The notes under the pieces were generated by a model that saw only the letters and a list, made by a program, of their open reading frames with translations, was not told the DNA's origin and ran no database searches. A stretch of DNA of 64,000 nucleotides, taken from positions 98,975 through 162,974 of the forward strand of contig JAKUCV010006219.1 of the NCBI GenBank assembly GCA_028386065.3. The letters are read 5' to 3'. The first letter of the stretch is position 1. Every line of letters starts with the position of its first letter. A program made the position numbers and the translations under genes. Below are positions 34,301 through 43,660 of the stretch, in pieces. The stretch is from Turnera subulata (lineage: Eukaryota; Streptophyta; Magnoliopsida; Malpighiales; Passifloraceae).

Positions 34301-35461
34301 CCATTTACCATCAGCATCGATAAGTGCTTCCACTTTATTCCGCTTTCTTCTTATGATTGTGGTGGCATGGAAATATGCCGTGTTGCGGTCGCCCTCTTGT
34401 ATCCATTGACATCTTGCTTTTTGCGCCCATAAAAGTTCTTCCTGCACTAACACACTATCCAATTCCATTCTTAACTCTAATTCGAGGTTAGATAGGAACT
34501 TGGATGGCATGCGCTCAAGATATTTTTGAATGCCTGCAAGTCTCGCCAGAATTCTCTTCTTGCGTCTATGAATGTTGCCGAACACCGTTTTATTCCACCA
34601 TTGGAGTTTGGGGATAAAGTTCTCCACTGCCTGGACAACATTAATATTAGCGTCCCATTCTTTTTTTACCAGATCACCAAAGCCCGGATTTGTTAACCAT
34701 GCTGCTTGAAATCGAAATGGCCGGGTGGCTCTTGGAGGAGGGGATACACCATTTTGGATGACAATTGGTCTATGGTCCGAGCATGAATAAGGGAGGTGAG
34801 TGACTGAAGCTTCCGGAAAAGACACTCTCCAAAGGTCGTTGCAAAGGAACCTGTCCAGACGAGCCTGATCCCCTGCCCGTCTCCAAGTGAACTCGCTCCC
34901 CTGATGATCCAGGTCAATGAGTTTTGCCCTTACAACGCACTTTTGGAAATTTTTATTGGCCACTCCATTTAGCCCGAATCTGTTTCTTCTCTCTTCTCCG
35001 CTCAGGATTGCGTTAAAATCTCCTCCAAGTAGCCATGGCTCCTTTGTATTCGGTGATAGGACTTCCAAATTGCGCCAACAGAATTGCCGCCATTTTTCCT
35101 GTTGACTGGCGTATATTGCTGTGAATAAAAAGGAGGTTTGGTTTTGAGTGACTCGTACATGTACCAACTGCGTGTGATTGAGTAAAATCTGGACATGAAC
35201 AAAGTCATTATTCCACAAAAGCCATATACCCCCGGCATATCCTCTAGCTTCCACTCTGTGACTATGAGTAAATCCAAGCCTTTGAATCTTCCTCCATGCT
35301 CTAATTCCACTCAAACGTGGTTCTACAATGACAACAACTGCTGGTTTAATGATCTTGCAAATCTCACGAAAATTACGGACAAACTGTTTTTTTGTTGCCC
35401 CCTGGCAATTCCAACAAAGTATCTTAATCATAAAAATTGATATAAAGGAGTGGGGATACAA
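31346..35461 (-). CDS. LINE ORF2: endonuclease, reverse transcriptase, RNase H
   Basis: The frame is open for 1371 residues. Residues 13-240 are an EEP endonuclease (ILCWNCQG at 14-21, VEPRL, GGDFN at 146-150, SDHRP at 228-232). The reverse transcriptase follows, with KAPGPDG, a FRPIGLCN motif, SRGIRQGDP and the catalytic FADD at 689-692. Near residue 1080 a zf-RVT type Cys/His segment (SCPRC...HVLRDC) appears, and the C-terminus is a plant-type RNase H. In that domain the usual first Asp (family NVDG) is replaced by Ala1221 in NIARIG, and the later acidic sites are also unusual (ADLIAI, ETEARS), so RNase H activity may be lost. The protein would copy its own RNA at nicked target DNA. The ATG used is the first; Met11 just before the endonuclease is another option. 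Confidence 0.93.
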   Translation of the reverse strand: MYPHSFISIFMIKILCWNCQGATKKQFVRNFREICKIIKPAVVVIVEPRLSGIRAWRKIQRLGFTHSHRVEARGYAGGIWLLWNNDFVHVQILLNHTQLVHVRVTQNQTSFLFTAIYASQQEKWRQFCWRNLEVLSPNTKEPWLLGGDFNAILSGEERRNRFGLNGVANKNFQKCVVRAKLIDLDHQGSEFTWRRAGDQARLDRFLCNDLWRVSFPEASVTHLPYSCSDHRPIVIQNGVSPPPRATRPFRFQAAWLTNPGFGDLVKKEWDANINVVQAVENFIPKLQWWNKTVFGNIHRRKKRILARLAGIQKYLERMPSKFLSNLELELRMELDSVLVQEELLWAQKARCQWIQEGDRNTAYFHATTIIRRKRNKVEALIDADGKWQQDNEMLKSVATNYFQNLFSDEGSVFSVFPLPSSFPKMNQYRLDELLDPITEQEVRDGLMQMGPLKAPGPDGIHAFFYQTQWEVVGPKIFDMVKNVLENGWWDDRLNRTLLVLLPKIEKPVNITQFRPIGLCNVLYKLITKVIVNRIKPLLSELVAPTQSSFVPGRHISDNIIVAQEVVHTMKTKKGGPGIMAIKIDLEKAYDRLKWSFIKPTLLEAGFPTSLVSVIMKCVSSPTLQVCWNGEATPAFSPSRGIRQGDPNSPYLFVLCMEKLGHLIDMAVKRGEWKPVTLNNGGPPLSHLFFADDLLLFAEASVTQVKIVKACLENFCLFSGQKVSQQKSRVCLSRNISKERAGEIKAALGFQLTKDLGRHLGMPLMHDRMKSSTFNHLVDKAMKKLSVWKAEKLSLAGRLTLTKSVLNALPSFSMQTVKLPRMICDKLDSLARQFVWGSNPDQRKVHLLTWDTICQPRNRGGAGIRKMRSVNDAFSMKLAWLLIKDIDKLWVQVFRSKYMRDQSRAPKFLKKKCGSVIWSVISKIWPTFREGIGWRVCDGQTAKFWSDKWILNDTRLVDWNPTIPPNHSNDVVANLVTREGQWNWELLFNYLPPVAWGPLSSAPLPRVEKGPDQPKWLADLRGCFSVKSAYISLEQDNWNPKQKLWNLVWRWKGPARVNSFLWLVAHDRLLINHLRAARHISDSDSCPRCVQSSETVLHVLRDCLVAKEIWLALNEDLLSSSFFSSPIETWLLMNLNVQTVGEEWTSIFAITCWRLWAWRNKWVFEPEEEHTANPIRCIQVFAKCCRDSALSTSKSRFSAPIIGAALQSWSPPGRGSFKMNIARIGISQETGTFFAGICRDETGKWVTGFVLSLDPDRSISADLIAIRHGLSLARDLGLKFMCLETEARSTLEWFYDGVEWDDEFAGVAAEIKLLQTPPHHFDLQFVNANANLAAQKLAEMAPLFCKGLTLVSSPPVILNGILEQDRRGLASS

Positions 35462-35813
35462 AGAACACAGCTTCTTTACTGAGGGGGGAGGTTGATGGCC
35501 TCCAGCTCCATACTAACTTTCAAACTTGTGTCGACTTGTTGGGTGAACATTGAGGAGGTTACTTCCATCAGGATTGGGACCTCATCTAAAAGAGGACTCT
35601 CTTCAGGTTTCGCATCCGGGCCCCCTGGTTGGGCGTGTTTGATAGTGTTTGGGTTTGGGAGTTGGGGGTCGGGTGGTTTTTCCGAGGGGGAGGTAAATGA
35701 TGTAGGGTGGTTGTTTGGGGACAGTTGTGTCTGGGTATTAGAAGAGGAAGCACCGTGAAATATTACACAGTGTGTTTCCTCACCTAATACAATGGCAGAA
35801 TGGTTAAGTGAGT

Positions 35814-37477
35814 TTAAAGGTGATTTGGCTTTGGAAGTCTGCGAGGAGGGCTTAGGAGGGGCTTGGAAAGAAAAAGTGTTGCTGGTGGTGTGTGTCGATC
35901 CGGTTTGGGCCTGGGGGGGTTGTTTGAGATTTCTTTTAGGGGGGTTCTGGGGATGTCTTTGGATGAGTGAGCTTTTGGGGTTCTTGTGGTGGTGCCGTTT
36001 TTTTTGGAGCTTGATTTAAAATTTGTGTTTTTTTGGGGCTTAGGTGTGATTGAGCTAGGAGAGGGGGATTTAGGGGGGAACTGAAGAGGACGGGGCCTGT
36101 GTAGTAGGGGGGTTTTCCCACAGACCGAAATCCGTATCAGCAAGGGCCTGAAACCTGTTGGATGATTTTGGCGGGGCTGTCTGAGTCGGGTGGTGTGGAG
36201 CTGACGGTTTGGCTGTAGGGTCAGGTGCTTGTCTTGGTGGTCGTCTCGCGCGCCGTGGGGCGTTCTTCCATTCCCCTCGAGCTCCCGCTTGCACAGGATT
36301 GTTTACGTTGGAGGGGGTAGAGTTGGATAGTGACCTTTGGGCTACTGCGGCTGTGGACGAGGGCTGTGCTGAGTCCCCCTTCTCCTCTTCGGAATTCTGC
36401 AGAGATGTCGGACATGAAGTGTCACTGTGGCCTACCTTTCCGCAAGAGTAGCATATCTGTGGAAGGCCTTCATATACCACATGTAGAACCTCTTTGTTGA
36501 GAGTTACTGTCCCTTTGAGGGGCTTGTTCAAGTCGAGACACACTGCTACTTTTGCAAATTTTCCTCTAGAAGGGTTCTCATGTTTCTTCTCCAGTTTCAC
36601 AGTTGTGCCTGCCAGATTACCCATGGCCCGTAGAATTTTGGAGTGATACTTGTCCAAAGGAAACCCCAAGAATCGAACCCAGGTAACCACCTTGTCAATC
36701 TTGTCCGATGATGCCCTGAAGGACTGAGTCCATGGCTGAACGGTGAGTACGTTCCCAAAAATAGACCAAGGCCCTCCTAGCAAAGCGTTATAGCAGTCTT
36801 CCTTATCCCAGAATCTGACAACGAAGTAGTTGTTTTCTAGGTCAATGATCTTGAAGGGTCCCTTAGGTTTCCACAGAGCACTAATTTTTTCTTGAAGAGT
36901 TCGAAACCCAATTGTTCTGCCCAGCAGCTTAACTACAACCGCTGTGTCCCATGGTTTCCTCAAACGGTTCGCAAAAGCATCGGATAGCTCAATTACCATC
37001 TCCACATTCACTTCATTTACTAGGATGTCCCCATCTTCATATTCGGCCTCCCCTTCCAGTTCCCAGGGATCCGATTCAAAATTGACATTGGTATCTCTAG
37101 TAAGCATGTCTTTATAGCTAGATTTTGGTTCAGAAGCATTTTCCTTGTGGGCAGGATTTGGATTTGGGGGGGAACCTCCTCCATAGTGACCTCTGAGTGA
37201 GGGGCCTGCCTCGGGCTCGCCGTCTCCAGAGCTTCAGGCGTGGCAGCTCGCTGAAATTCTTCTCGGGTTCTGACCTTCTTTGAAGTCCTTGCCTCACAAC
37301 TTGGATTGGGTGGAACCTCCACGGCAGCAACATGCTCCTTGTGGTCCTCAAACCCAGGGGTGAGGAAGGCTCGACCTCCATCGATTGTCTGGATGGGTGG
37401 CGTTCACCGGACCTCTCTGCAGATCGGGACCTTTGTCTCACTCTCTCTCTCAAACTCCCTGTTTCATGGTCTCTCAT
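35814..37477 (-). pseudogene. LINE ORF1 (gag-like, CCHC), frameshifted
   Basis: The first Met (37477) opens a charged N-terminal part in one frame. Continuity then needs shifts near 37320 and at a seven-C run near 37170. The main 345-residue frame (36070-37107) has a DUF4283-like region with WVRFLGFPLDKYH and a zinc knuckle CYSCGKVGHSDTSC (CX2CX4HX4C, residues 219-232 of that frame). A Pro-rich tail continues in a third frame to about 35814. Plant LINE ORF1 proteins bind RNA and make the transport particle. At least three frames are needed, so this copy is either mutated or carries sequence errors in homopolymers. Confidence 0.8.
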
Positions 37478-37695
37478 GGTACAAACAAAAAAGAAACACT
37501 CCCTAACAGATGCTACTAGTTTTTATTAAAGGACTCTCCAACAAGAAAGTAAAAAATAAAGGATTACATTCTCTCGGCGACTTGTTACGCCGGAGAAGAA
37601 GAAGAAGCCAAACCTTGGATTTTCTTTCAGAGAATTTCGGTTTTTTTTTTTTTGTTTCTAGGGAGCTCTTTAGCACGTGAGAAACTTAAGTCATC

Positions 37696-37712
37696 ACTCA
37701 AACACTTCTTTT
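37696..37712 (+). repeat. target-site duplication of the LINE, right copy
   Basis: This 17-bp sequence equals 31263-31279 and borders the 5' end of the minus-strand LINE. Confidence 0.9.
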
Positions 37713-38579
37713 GTTCTCCATAAACACAGGTTACTCATTAGTAGTTAAGATCTTTACAAGTACACACAAGAAAAAAGTACTGCAAGCCCATCCGGCCCGT
37801 TATCAGCCGTATCTGAGTTCGGCTTGGTAGCAGAACGGGTTCGCCTGAGTCAACCCGATGGACTTTGATTTCTAATTGGGCCGACGTTCCTCGCTATTTA
37901 CTACTCCTCCATTTTGATCTCCAATTGGGCCACCGATTATTGTACAATTATTTTAATAAACCATTCTTTTAATAAGTACGGGCATCTAATTTCATCATCA
38001 TTGAGTCATCTGATTGCTGTTATCGTCATCCACAGAACAGGCTTTTACCAGCAAAAATTGAAGAAACTAGGGGAATTTTTTCAGTCGGTTCTCATTGATA
38101 TAATGAATCGAATTCAATAGTTTCGGCAAAGTTGTGACTTACGACATTCTTTTACATAAATCAAGAAATCTCTGCCATTTTATAATGTTTGACGATATAG
38201 AAAAAAAACCATTTGGCTTTTCCCGAGTCACAGTTCGATCACAACATTTGATTTTGTCATAAAAAGTGACAGCATGCATGGGAAAACGTTAATTCGCTAA
38301 TCTGTCAAGCTGCATGCGTATCAGGCTATACCTGGAGCTAAGGTCTATGTATTGGACGCAGAACTGTTTCAATTCTAATTGAAAAAATGTAAAAATCAGC
38401 ATCCCAATTTGAAAAAAAAAAACAAACTGGTGACCACACACAAACCTTCCAATGCTCGAAGTATCACTCCTCATTCTTTTTTTTTTTTCATCCTAAAGGC
38501 TCCACGCCACTATTAATATATCTAAACTACTCTTAATATTACTCTTAATCTCAAACCTAACCCAAACTAAATAGCTCTC

Positions 38580-38655
38580 ACACCCGAATTTGAACCCGGG
38601 TGGCCTCCGTGGCCGGAAGACTTAGGTGCCAACCCGACCAAGAGGTCGCTCGCAT
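38580..38655 (-). repeat. tRNA-like repeat fragment, possibly SINE
   Basis: Read on the minus strand it contains GGGTTCAAATTCGGGTG, a B-box-like sequence, after a GC-rich stem GGCCACGGAGGCCAC. The surroundings are AT-rich. No poly(A) or target repeats were found. Confidence 0.3.
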
Positions 38656-39904
38656 CACTCCTCATTCTAGCATTCCCAAAATTGTGTCAATCAAATACAA
38701 AATCTAGTACTTAGTTTATTTGGCTCAGTGATCCCATATTATATTATACTATATACTAAAATACGGAAGGAAACTCCAGTGAAGTGTTTTGACTTTTTTA
38801 CCTTAAAAGAATTTGAAATTGACAAATTTATCCTTTCTTGAGTTTAATTTATTATTTAATTTTTTTATGATAATTTCACGTGTGAAATTTTTGAAGATAA
38901 AATTTAAGATTCCAAATTTTGCCATGTAATCCCTCATTACATTTTTATTACTTTGTTCATTCCTTTGCTTCTTATGAATTTGTTGGTACTTCATATTTTA
39001 AAGTTTTTTTCATTTTTTTTTTGTCACTTTCCGCAGGACTTTGAAGAATAAGAATAAAAATTACAGACTAGACATATCTATTGGGAAGGAAATCAAGTCA
39101 TGTAGTTTCTTCCCAATCTCGGTTAGTCTGTTGATATTACTAGCCATCATTTTGCATCTTCCTGCAAAGACTCTGATTTTCAAAACATAATTGGAATTGT
39201 TTGGCTTGCATGTCGTCATTTAGTGCCCTTTCTATTTTGAGAAAGGACATTGGATTGGTTGTGTGTATTTATAAGAAATTATAAACCCACAACATATTTT
39301 CTATACTCTGTTTTCCAGAATAAGATTGATATTATATCGAGTTGGGAGAAATTTTATTAAACAAGCCAATCTGGTATGATAATGTTGAAAGAGAGGCCGA
39401 TAAATCATCATACATAAATGTTTGTAGTCTGTAGATGTAAAACAATATGTTGACAATGATTCAAAAAAATTTTTTTGGAGAATTACAATGATTTATCTTA
39501 AATTATAGGTCATGTAACCTACAGTATTGTAATGTCCAACAAGTAGATTTTGTTTAATAAAATGGCAAGAATACTTTCATAAGCATGTGTATTTTACCTC
39601 AACTGCTGTTGAATTTTAAGGATACCTGCAGCAAAGCGTGGGCAGCCCGCTACTATTCTCTATATTGTATAGCAAATTTTTTGGATATTTGGAAAAATTG
39701 TTCAAGCTTTGAACATAACGCTTGATAAAGCTTTGAATTTCGCATACACATGATAAATCTATGGTTACGCCATGAACTTGGAGAAGCAATCTAAAAAGTG
39801 GTCTTGTTCCACATCTTTCTTCAAGTGTGTTAGTTCAAATAATAAAAAAAGATCCTTTTTTTTTGTTTTCCACCTGTATTCTAAGCCAGTCTATCTTTAA
39901 AGAC

Positions 39905-40065
39905 ATTAAAGACACCGGATTAAATCCAGCTCGATTCGGGTGATGCACCTAGATAATGGTGGGTGAATCTCCCAAACGAGATTTTCTGCGTACAGGAGAA
40001 CTCGAACTCGAAACCTCGCTTAAGCGGAACAAATCGCTTAACCCTTGAACCAACATCAATGGATT
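39905..40065 (-). mobile_element. probable tRNA-derived SINE fragment
   Basis: On the minus strand it starts after a poly(T)/poly(A) stretch with TTGGTTCAAGGGTTAAGCGA and has GAGTTCGAGTTCTCC, a B-box-like sequence. The arrangement resembles plant SINE heads. The boundaries are approximate. Confidence 0.4.
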
Positions 40066-40282
40066 AAAAAAAAAAAGGAAAGAAAAAAAAAAGAAAAGAT
40101 CTTTCTTTGATGTCACACGGGGAAGGATGAGGTAATTAGGAGTAAAATAAGGCTTTCTTCGATATGCTCACTAGTCAGTTCACTACTGCATAACACGTGC
40201 AGCTACAAGAAACGAGTCATAAACGCACAAAGCCAGAAACGCATAATAATAAAATAATACAATACATCAAAGGATTTGTTGT

Positions 40283-41595
40283 TTTAAAACCAGTCCAAGA
40301 GAGGGGGTGGCATTGAAAAGTCTCTCTCCTGGCTACTACCACATATTCATATAAATAATCTCCTCGAGTCAGCCCCATGCATATATAGATAGCCCTACTA
40401 TAGCTGCTGTAAAAGCAACATAGCACTGAGATCAAGTGGGGCCCCGGGATCGAGGAACATAGAAGAGGGAAAATTCTTCTGGGACCTTTTGCTCTTATAT
40501 CATCATCATCCCATCACTACCAAAGAGTGGAAACAGAAAGCCTCAAAGAAGAAACAAAATCTTGAACTATTTAACAGCAGCACCGCAGTAGATGACAGAA
40601 TAAGGGCATTTTGTCCTCCACCATGTAACGTTCGATACATATTGGAGTTTTTTTTTTTTAATCTTTGGCTTGCATGGGGCATTGCATGCATGCATAACCA
40701 TCAGATCTCTGATTAGAACATTTGCATGCCATGTCATGCCAACCTATACTTTCACAGATACGCCCCCCACCCCCCGCCTGTGTATAGAGATCCCCTGCCC
40801 CTTAATTTCTGCAGAAAAAGAATCCACTCCCCAGAAACTACCCCTGTAAATATCACGCGCCCAAGTTAGCCGTAGTACTTGATAATACCAACCAAGATCA
40901 TCATTTATTACTATTATACATATAACTATATATACTAACTACCCACCTCATAAAATGCTGGCTTTAATATGATGATTATATATTTTTCTGCTAATATTAG
41001 CTAGTAATTAATGTATTAATAATTTAATATTAGTACCACGCAATGCATACAGACTCACAGAGAAATAGCTAGAGTGTGACTGGTCAGGTGGGTGCGTGCA
41101 ATATAGTAACATGGAGTAATAGATATAGAGAAAGGGTCTGTTGATATAAATCATGCAATATCTGCCTTTTTGCTCACTGTCCATTCATCCCTGGCAGGCA
41201 CTGGAAGCAGTAGGGGGAAAAGAGAGTGACGCAAGATTCTGATGATCCAGTGAAAAACGCATGCTTGGAAGCGTGTGATGAGGATTTTCGAAATAAATGC
41301 AGGAAACCCTTTTCTATAACACACACCGTCACTCGCTCACACACCCTTTCATTCCAACTTGGATTTTTTCGCATTTCCTTTATATTGTCTTATGGCGGCA
41401 GAGAGAGAGAGAGAAGAGAAAGGGTAGGGTTTAGCTTGCATCAGCAATCATCAGAGAGGAGTGTTTTCGTTTTCTGGATGATAGTAGTAAAAGATTGGCA
41501 GAGCTGTCAATCCGTTTCTGATGAGTCCCTTGGTACAATAGTATATGAAAAGAGTGGTCAGAGCCCCATCATTGTCTCAATTATCAGCCACTGAG
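40283..41595 (+). repeat. non-coding block B, related to block A at 26041-27610
   Basis: Its segments match block A in order and orientation (see that entry), including the hairpin and the GAGTGACGCAAGATT and TATTGTCTTATGGCGGC segments, with unrelated sequence of different length between them. The frame at 41226-41594 is not kept in block A, so the similarity is not explained by protein coding. The block lies downstream (3') of the YUC4-like gene, whereas block A lies upstream of the YUC6-like gene. Confidence 0.65.
40678..40740 (+). other. imperfect hairpin, partner of 26368-26432
   Basis: The arms GGCATTGCATGCATGCA and TGCATGCCATGTCATGCC pair over about 16 bp with one mismatch, a G-U pair and one bulged C. 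An inner ATCAG/CTGAT stem closes a four-base loop. Compared with block A the 5' arm differs (TTGC versus GGGA) but pairing is largely kept. Confidence 0.6.
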
Positions 41596-43124
41596 AGCTG
41601 GAGATGTGTGCGCATAGTGTATAGAAGTACATGTTCAACAAAAAAAAAAGTGTATACAAGTACATTACGTACATCACTGTCTAATACACTATTCTTTCTT
41701 ATTATAACTATATATATTTTGGATGACTAGCTCTACTTCATCGGTATTATTATTTTCTTTTGGTCCATGATACTTTATCAGTAATATGAGCAATGCTATA
41801 ACAACTGAATTCTATACCGAACTTTAAACCAACAATATATAAATAAGAAGAATATTTTAGTCTTTTTCCACTTTTCAAATTTATTTTGCGAGTATGGGTA
41901 AAAATTTCTGGTATAAGTAATTTCTGTGATATGGTGTGGGGTTCTGTCATTCTATGGGCAGCAGGGAAATGTGGTAGTATATACGTGTAACTTGGTTTTT
42001 CTTTGGGGACAATATAAAATGCCAGGACGACTGCATATGGGTATACTTGAAAGGCAATATGTCACATGTACTTGGTTTGCAGGAAACGGAAAGGAACGCT
42101 TCATAAGGACTTGGTTTTTCACCAGAAGCATCATATTCCTGCTATTCTTTTTTCCCCCTATGCTTCGTGAAACTTGAAAAAAATAAAAATGTGGTCCACA
42201 TTTACATTTTGCTTCTGTCATTTTCAATATATTGATCAATTTCCCCCCTAAAAAAATGTACTGATATTTTCACCGTTACATTAGTTCATTACCTTATAGA
42301 AGAAACATATCCCATAAAAAAATTTCAGAAAACCAATAATTACCTAGTTGCAAACGTAGCAATATATAATTTATTAAATGACCAAGTCATATAACTGTGG
42401 TCTCCTCTGGACTGGTTTATCCTCCTCTTATGGATTAAGACTGGAATCATGGATCACGACCCAATTAAACACGGCCCATTTGATCCAGTGATATAAGGCT
42501 GAAACCACACGACGACACGCGTCAATGTAACTGTATTAACGATGCAAGATTTTGCAATCGAGGGAACAAGACAAGCTTTCGGTCTATCATGGCCAACAAC
42601 ACCAAAAGTGGTAACATGACAGGTTCGTTTGCTGTTACTGAAACAGCCTAATTTTTCGCTAAATGCCAAAACTTGATAATGCAAGTAAGACCATTTCCCT
42701 CTTTAAACTCCATGGTCAAGGGGGAAGTTACCAGGAAAAATCTCCCAGCTTAATTTGATTTTCTCTACTCCCAAGACGTGCCTTTTTTTTCCTTGTGCTT
42801 TTACTGTTTAAGGCAAGCTATCTCCTTCAGTTTTTTGGGATTCTTCTATGCTTGAGGAAAACTGAGAATTCCATACATATTGATCCCGAAGTGGTTGCCA
42901 TTTTGTTTGATTGTAATTGATTACTATCCATTCTTGTTTCTACAGCCTTTAATTGACAGTGGACTGGAAATTACCCAAAGCACCACAAAATGCCCATGAA
43001 ATACAAACATAGAAAAAGGAATGAGAAACCGCGTGTAGAGGAAAAAAAACCAAGGTTTTGATATCAGCAATGGATTCAATCTAAACAAAATGAAAAAAAC
43101 CACAACCATCCCAACCAAAAGCTT
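41596..43124. other. spacer downstream of block B
   Basis: AT-rich, no supported gene. Short frames at 41926-42177 and 42454-42684 show no family features. Confidence 0.45.
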
Positions 43125-43215
43125 AAGGAAGGAGACGTGGGGATTCGAACACGCGACCGTTTGGTCATTATGGCTCCGCTACCATGTCAAGCGACCATCT
43201 CAAATTTTGGGGTTT
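43125..43215 (-). mobile_element. TRIM-like fragment with primer-binding-like site
   Basis: Read on the minus strand it contains GCTTGACATGGTAGCGGAGC followed by CATAATGACCAAACGGTCGC and GTGTTCGAATCCCCACG. This is nearly the same as the core of the element at 55150-55420, in opposite orientation. No long terminal repeats could be defined here. Confidence 0.5.
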
Positions 43216-43660
43216 ATTACTAACACAGAATAAGACAATTCATCAATGTCTTCAATACAATTACATATTGTAAGTTTGTCCTCTCAGCTGTCATTTAATA
43301 CAGTCTATATACAATCAAATATAAGGGGAAATTGGGGAATGATCATACAATACCCACAAAACATAAAGTTATAAACCACTAAATATGTAAGTCCTCTTCT
43401 GCAAATAATTTTTTTTTCTTTGTGGGAAAAAAGGTGAAAAATTCAGCCATGATATGCATTTTAGAACTTGAAATGGACATTCTATTACGAAATTATTTTG
43501 TACAAAAACCTCAAGGTACAAGAAATGAAGGGAACGCTACACCCCCCTACAAAATTGGCGCCATTTACAAAAACTGAAAGAGAAAAAAAAAACAAAGAGA
43601 AAAGAAATACAAGTTAAAAATCTGCCATGCTAAGTGAAACTAAATCTCCCATACAAAAAC
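43216..43660. other. 3' flank of the YUC4-like gene
   Basis: It should contain the 3' untranslated region of the minus-strand YUCCA gene. No other gene is visible. Confidence 0.5.

Larger units (their letters stand above)
31280..37695 (-). mobile_element. full-length L1-type LINE retrotransposon
   Basis: A 6.4-kb non-LTR element is inserted on the minus strand between two 17-bp direct repeats. Its 3' end is a short poly(A) beside the left repeat. It has two frames in order: a CCHC gag-like ORF1 (disrupted) and a long intact ORF2 with endonuclease, reverse transcriptase and RNase H. There is no LTR. The perfect target-site duplication and open ORF2 suggest a fairly recent insertion between the two YUCCA genes. 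Confidence 0.92.
37713..40282. other. gene-free spacer with SINE-like fragments
   Basis: AT-rich sequence with homopolymers and no supported protein gene. Two tRNA-like repeat fragments are listed separately. Confidence 0.5.

Noticed and set aside
41226..41252. GCAAGATTCTGATGATCCAG looked like a miR172-type sequence
   Set aside because: It does not match miR172 or its star closely, and no matching arm was found nearby.
41226..41594. 122-codon plus-strand frame in block B
   Set aside because: The related block A does not keep the frame, so it is unlikely to be coding.
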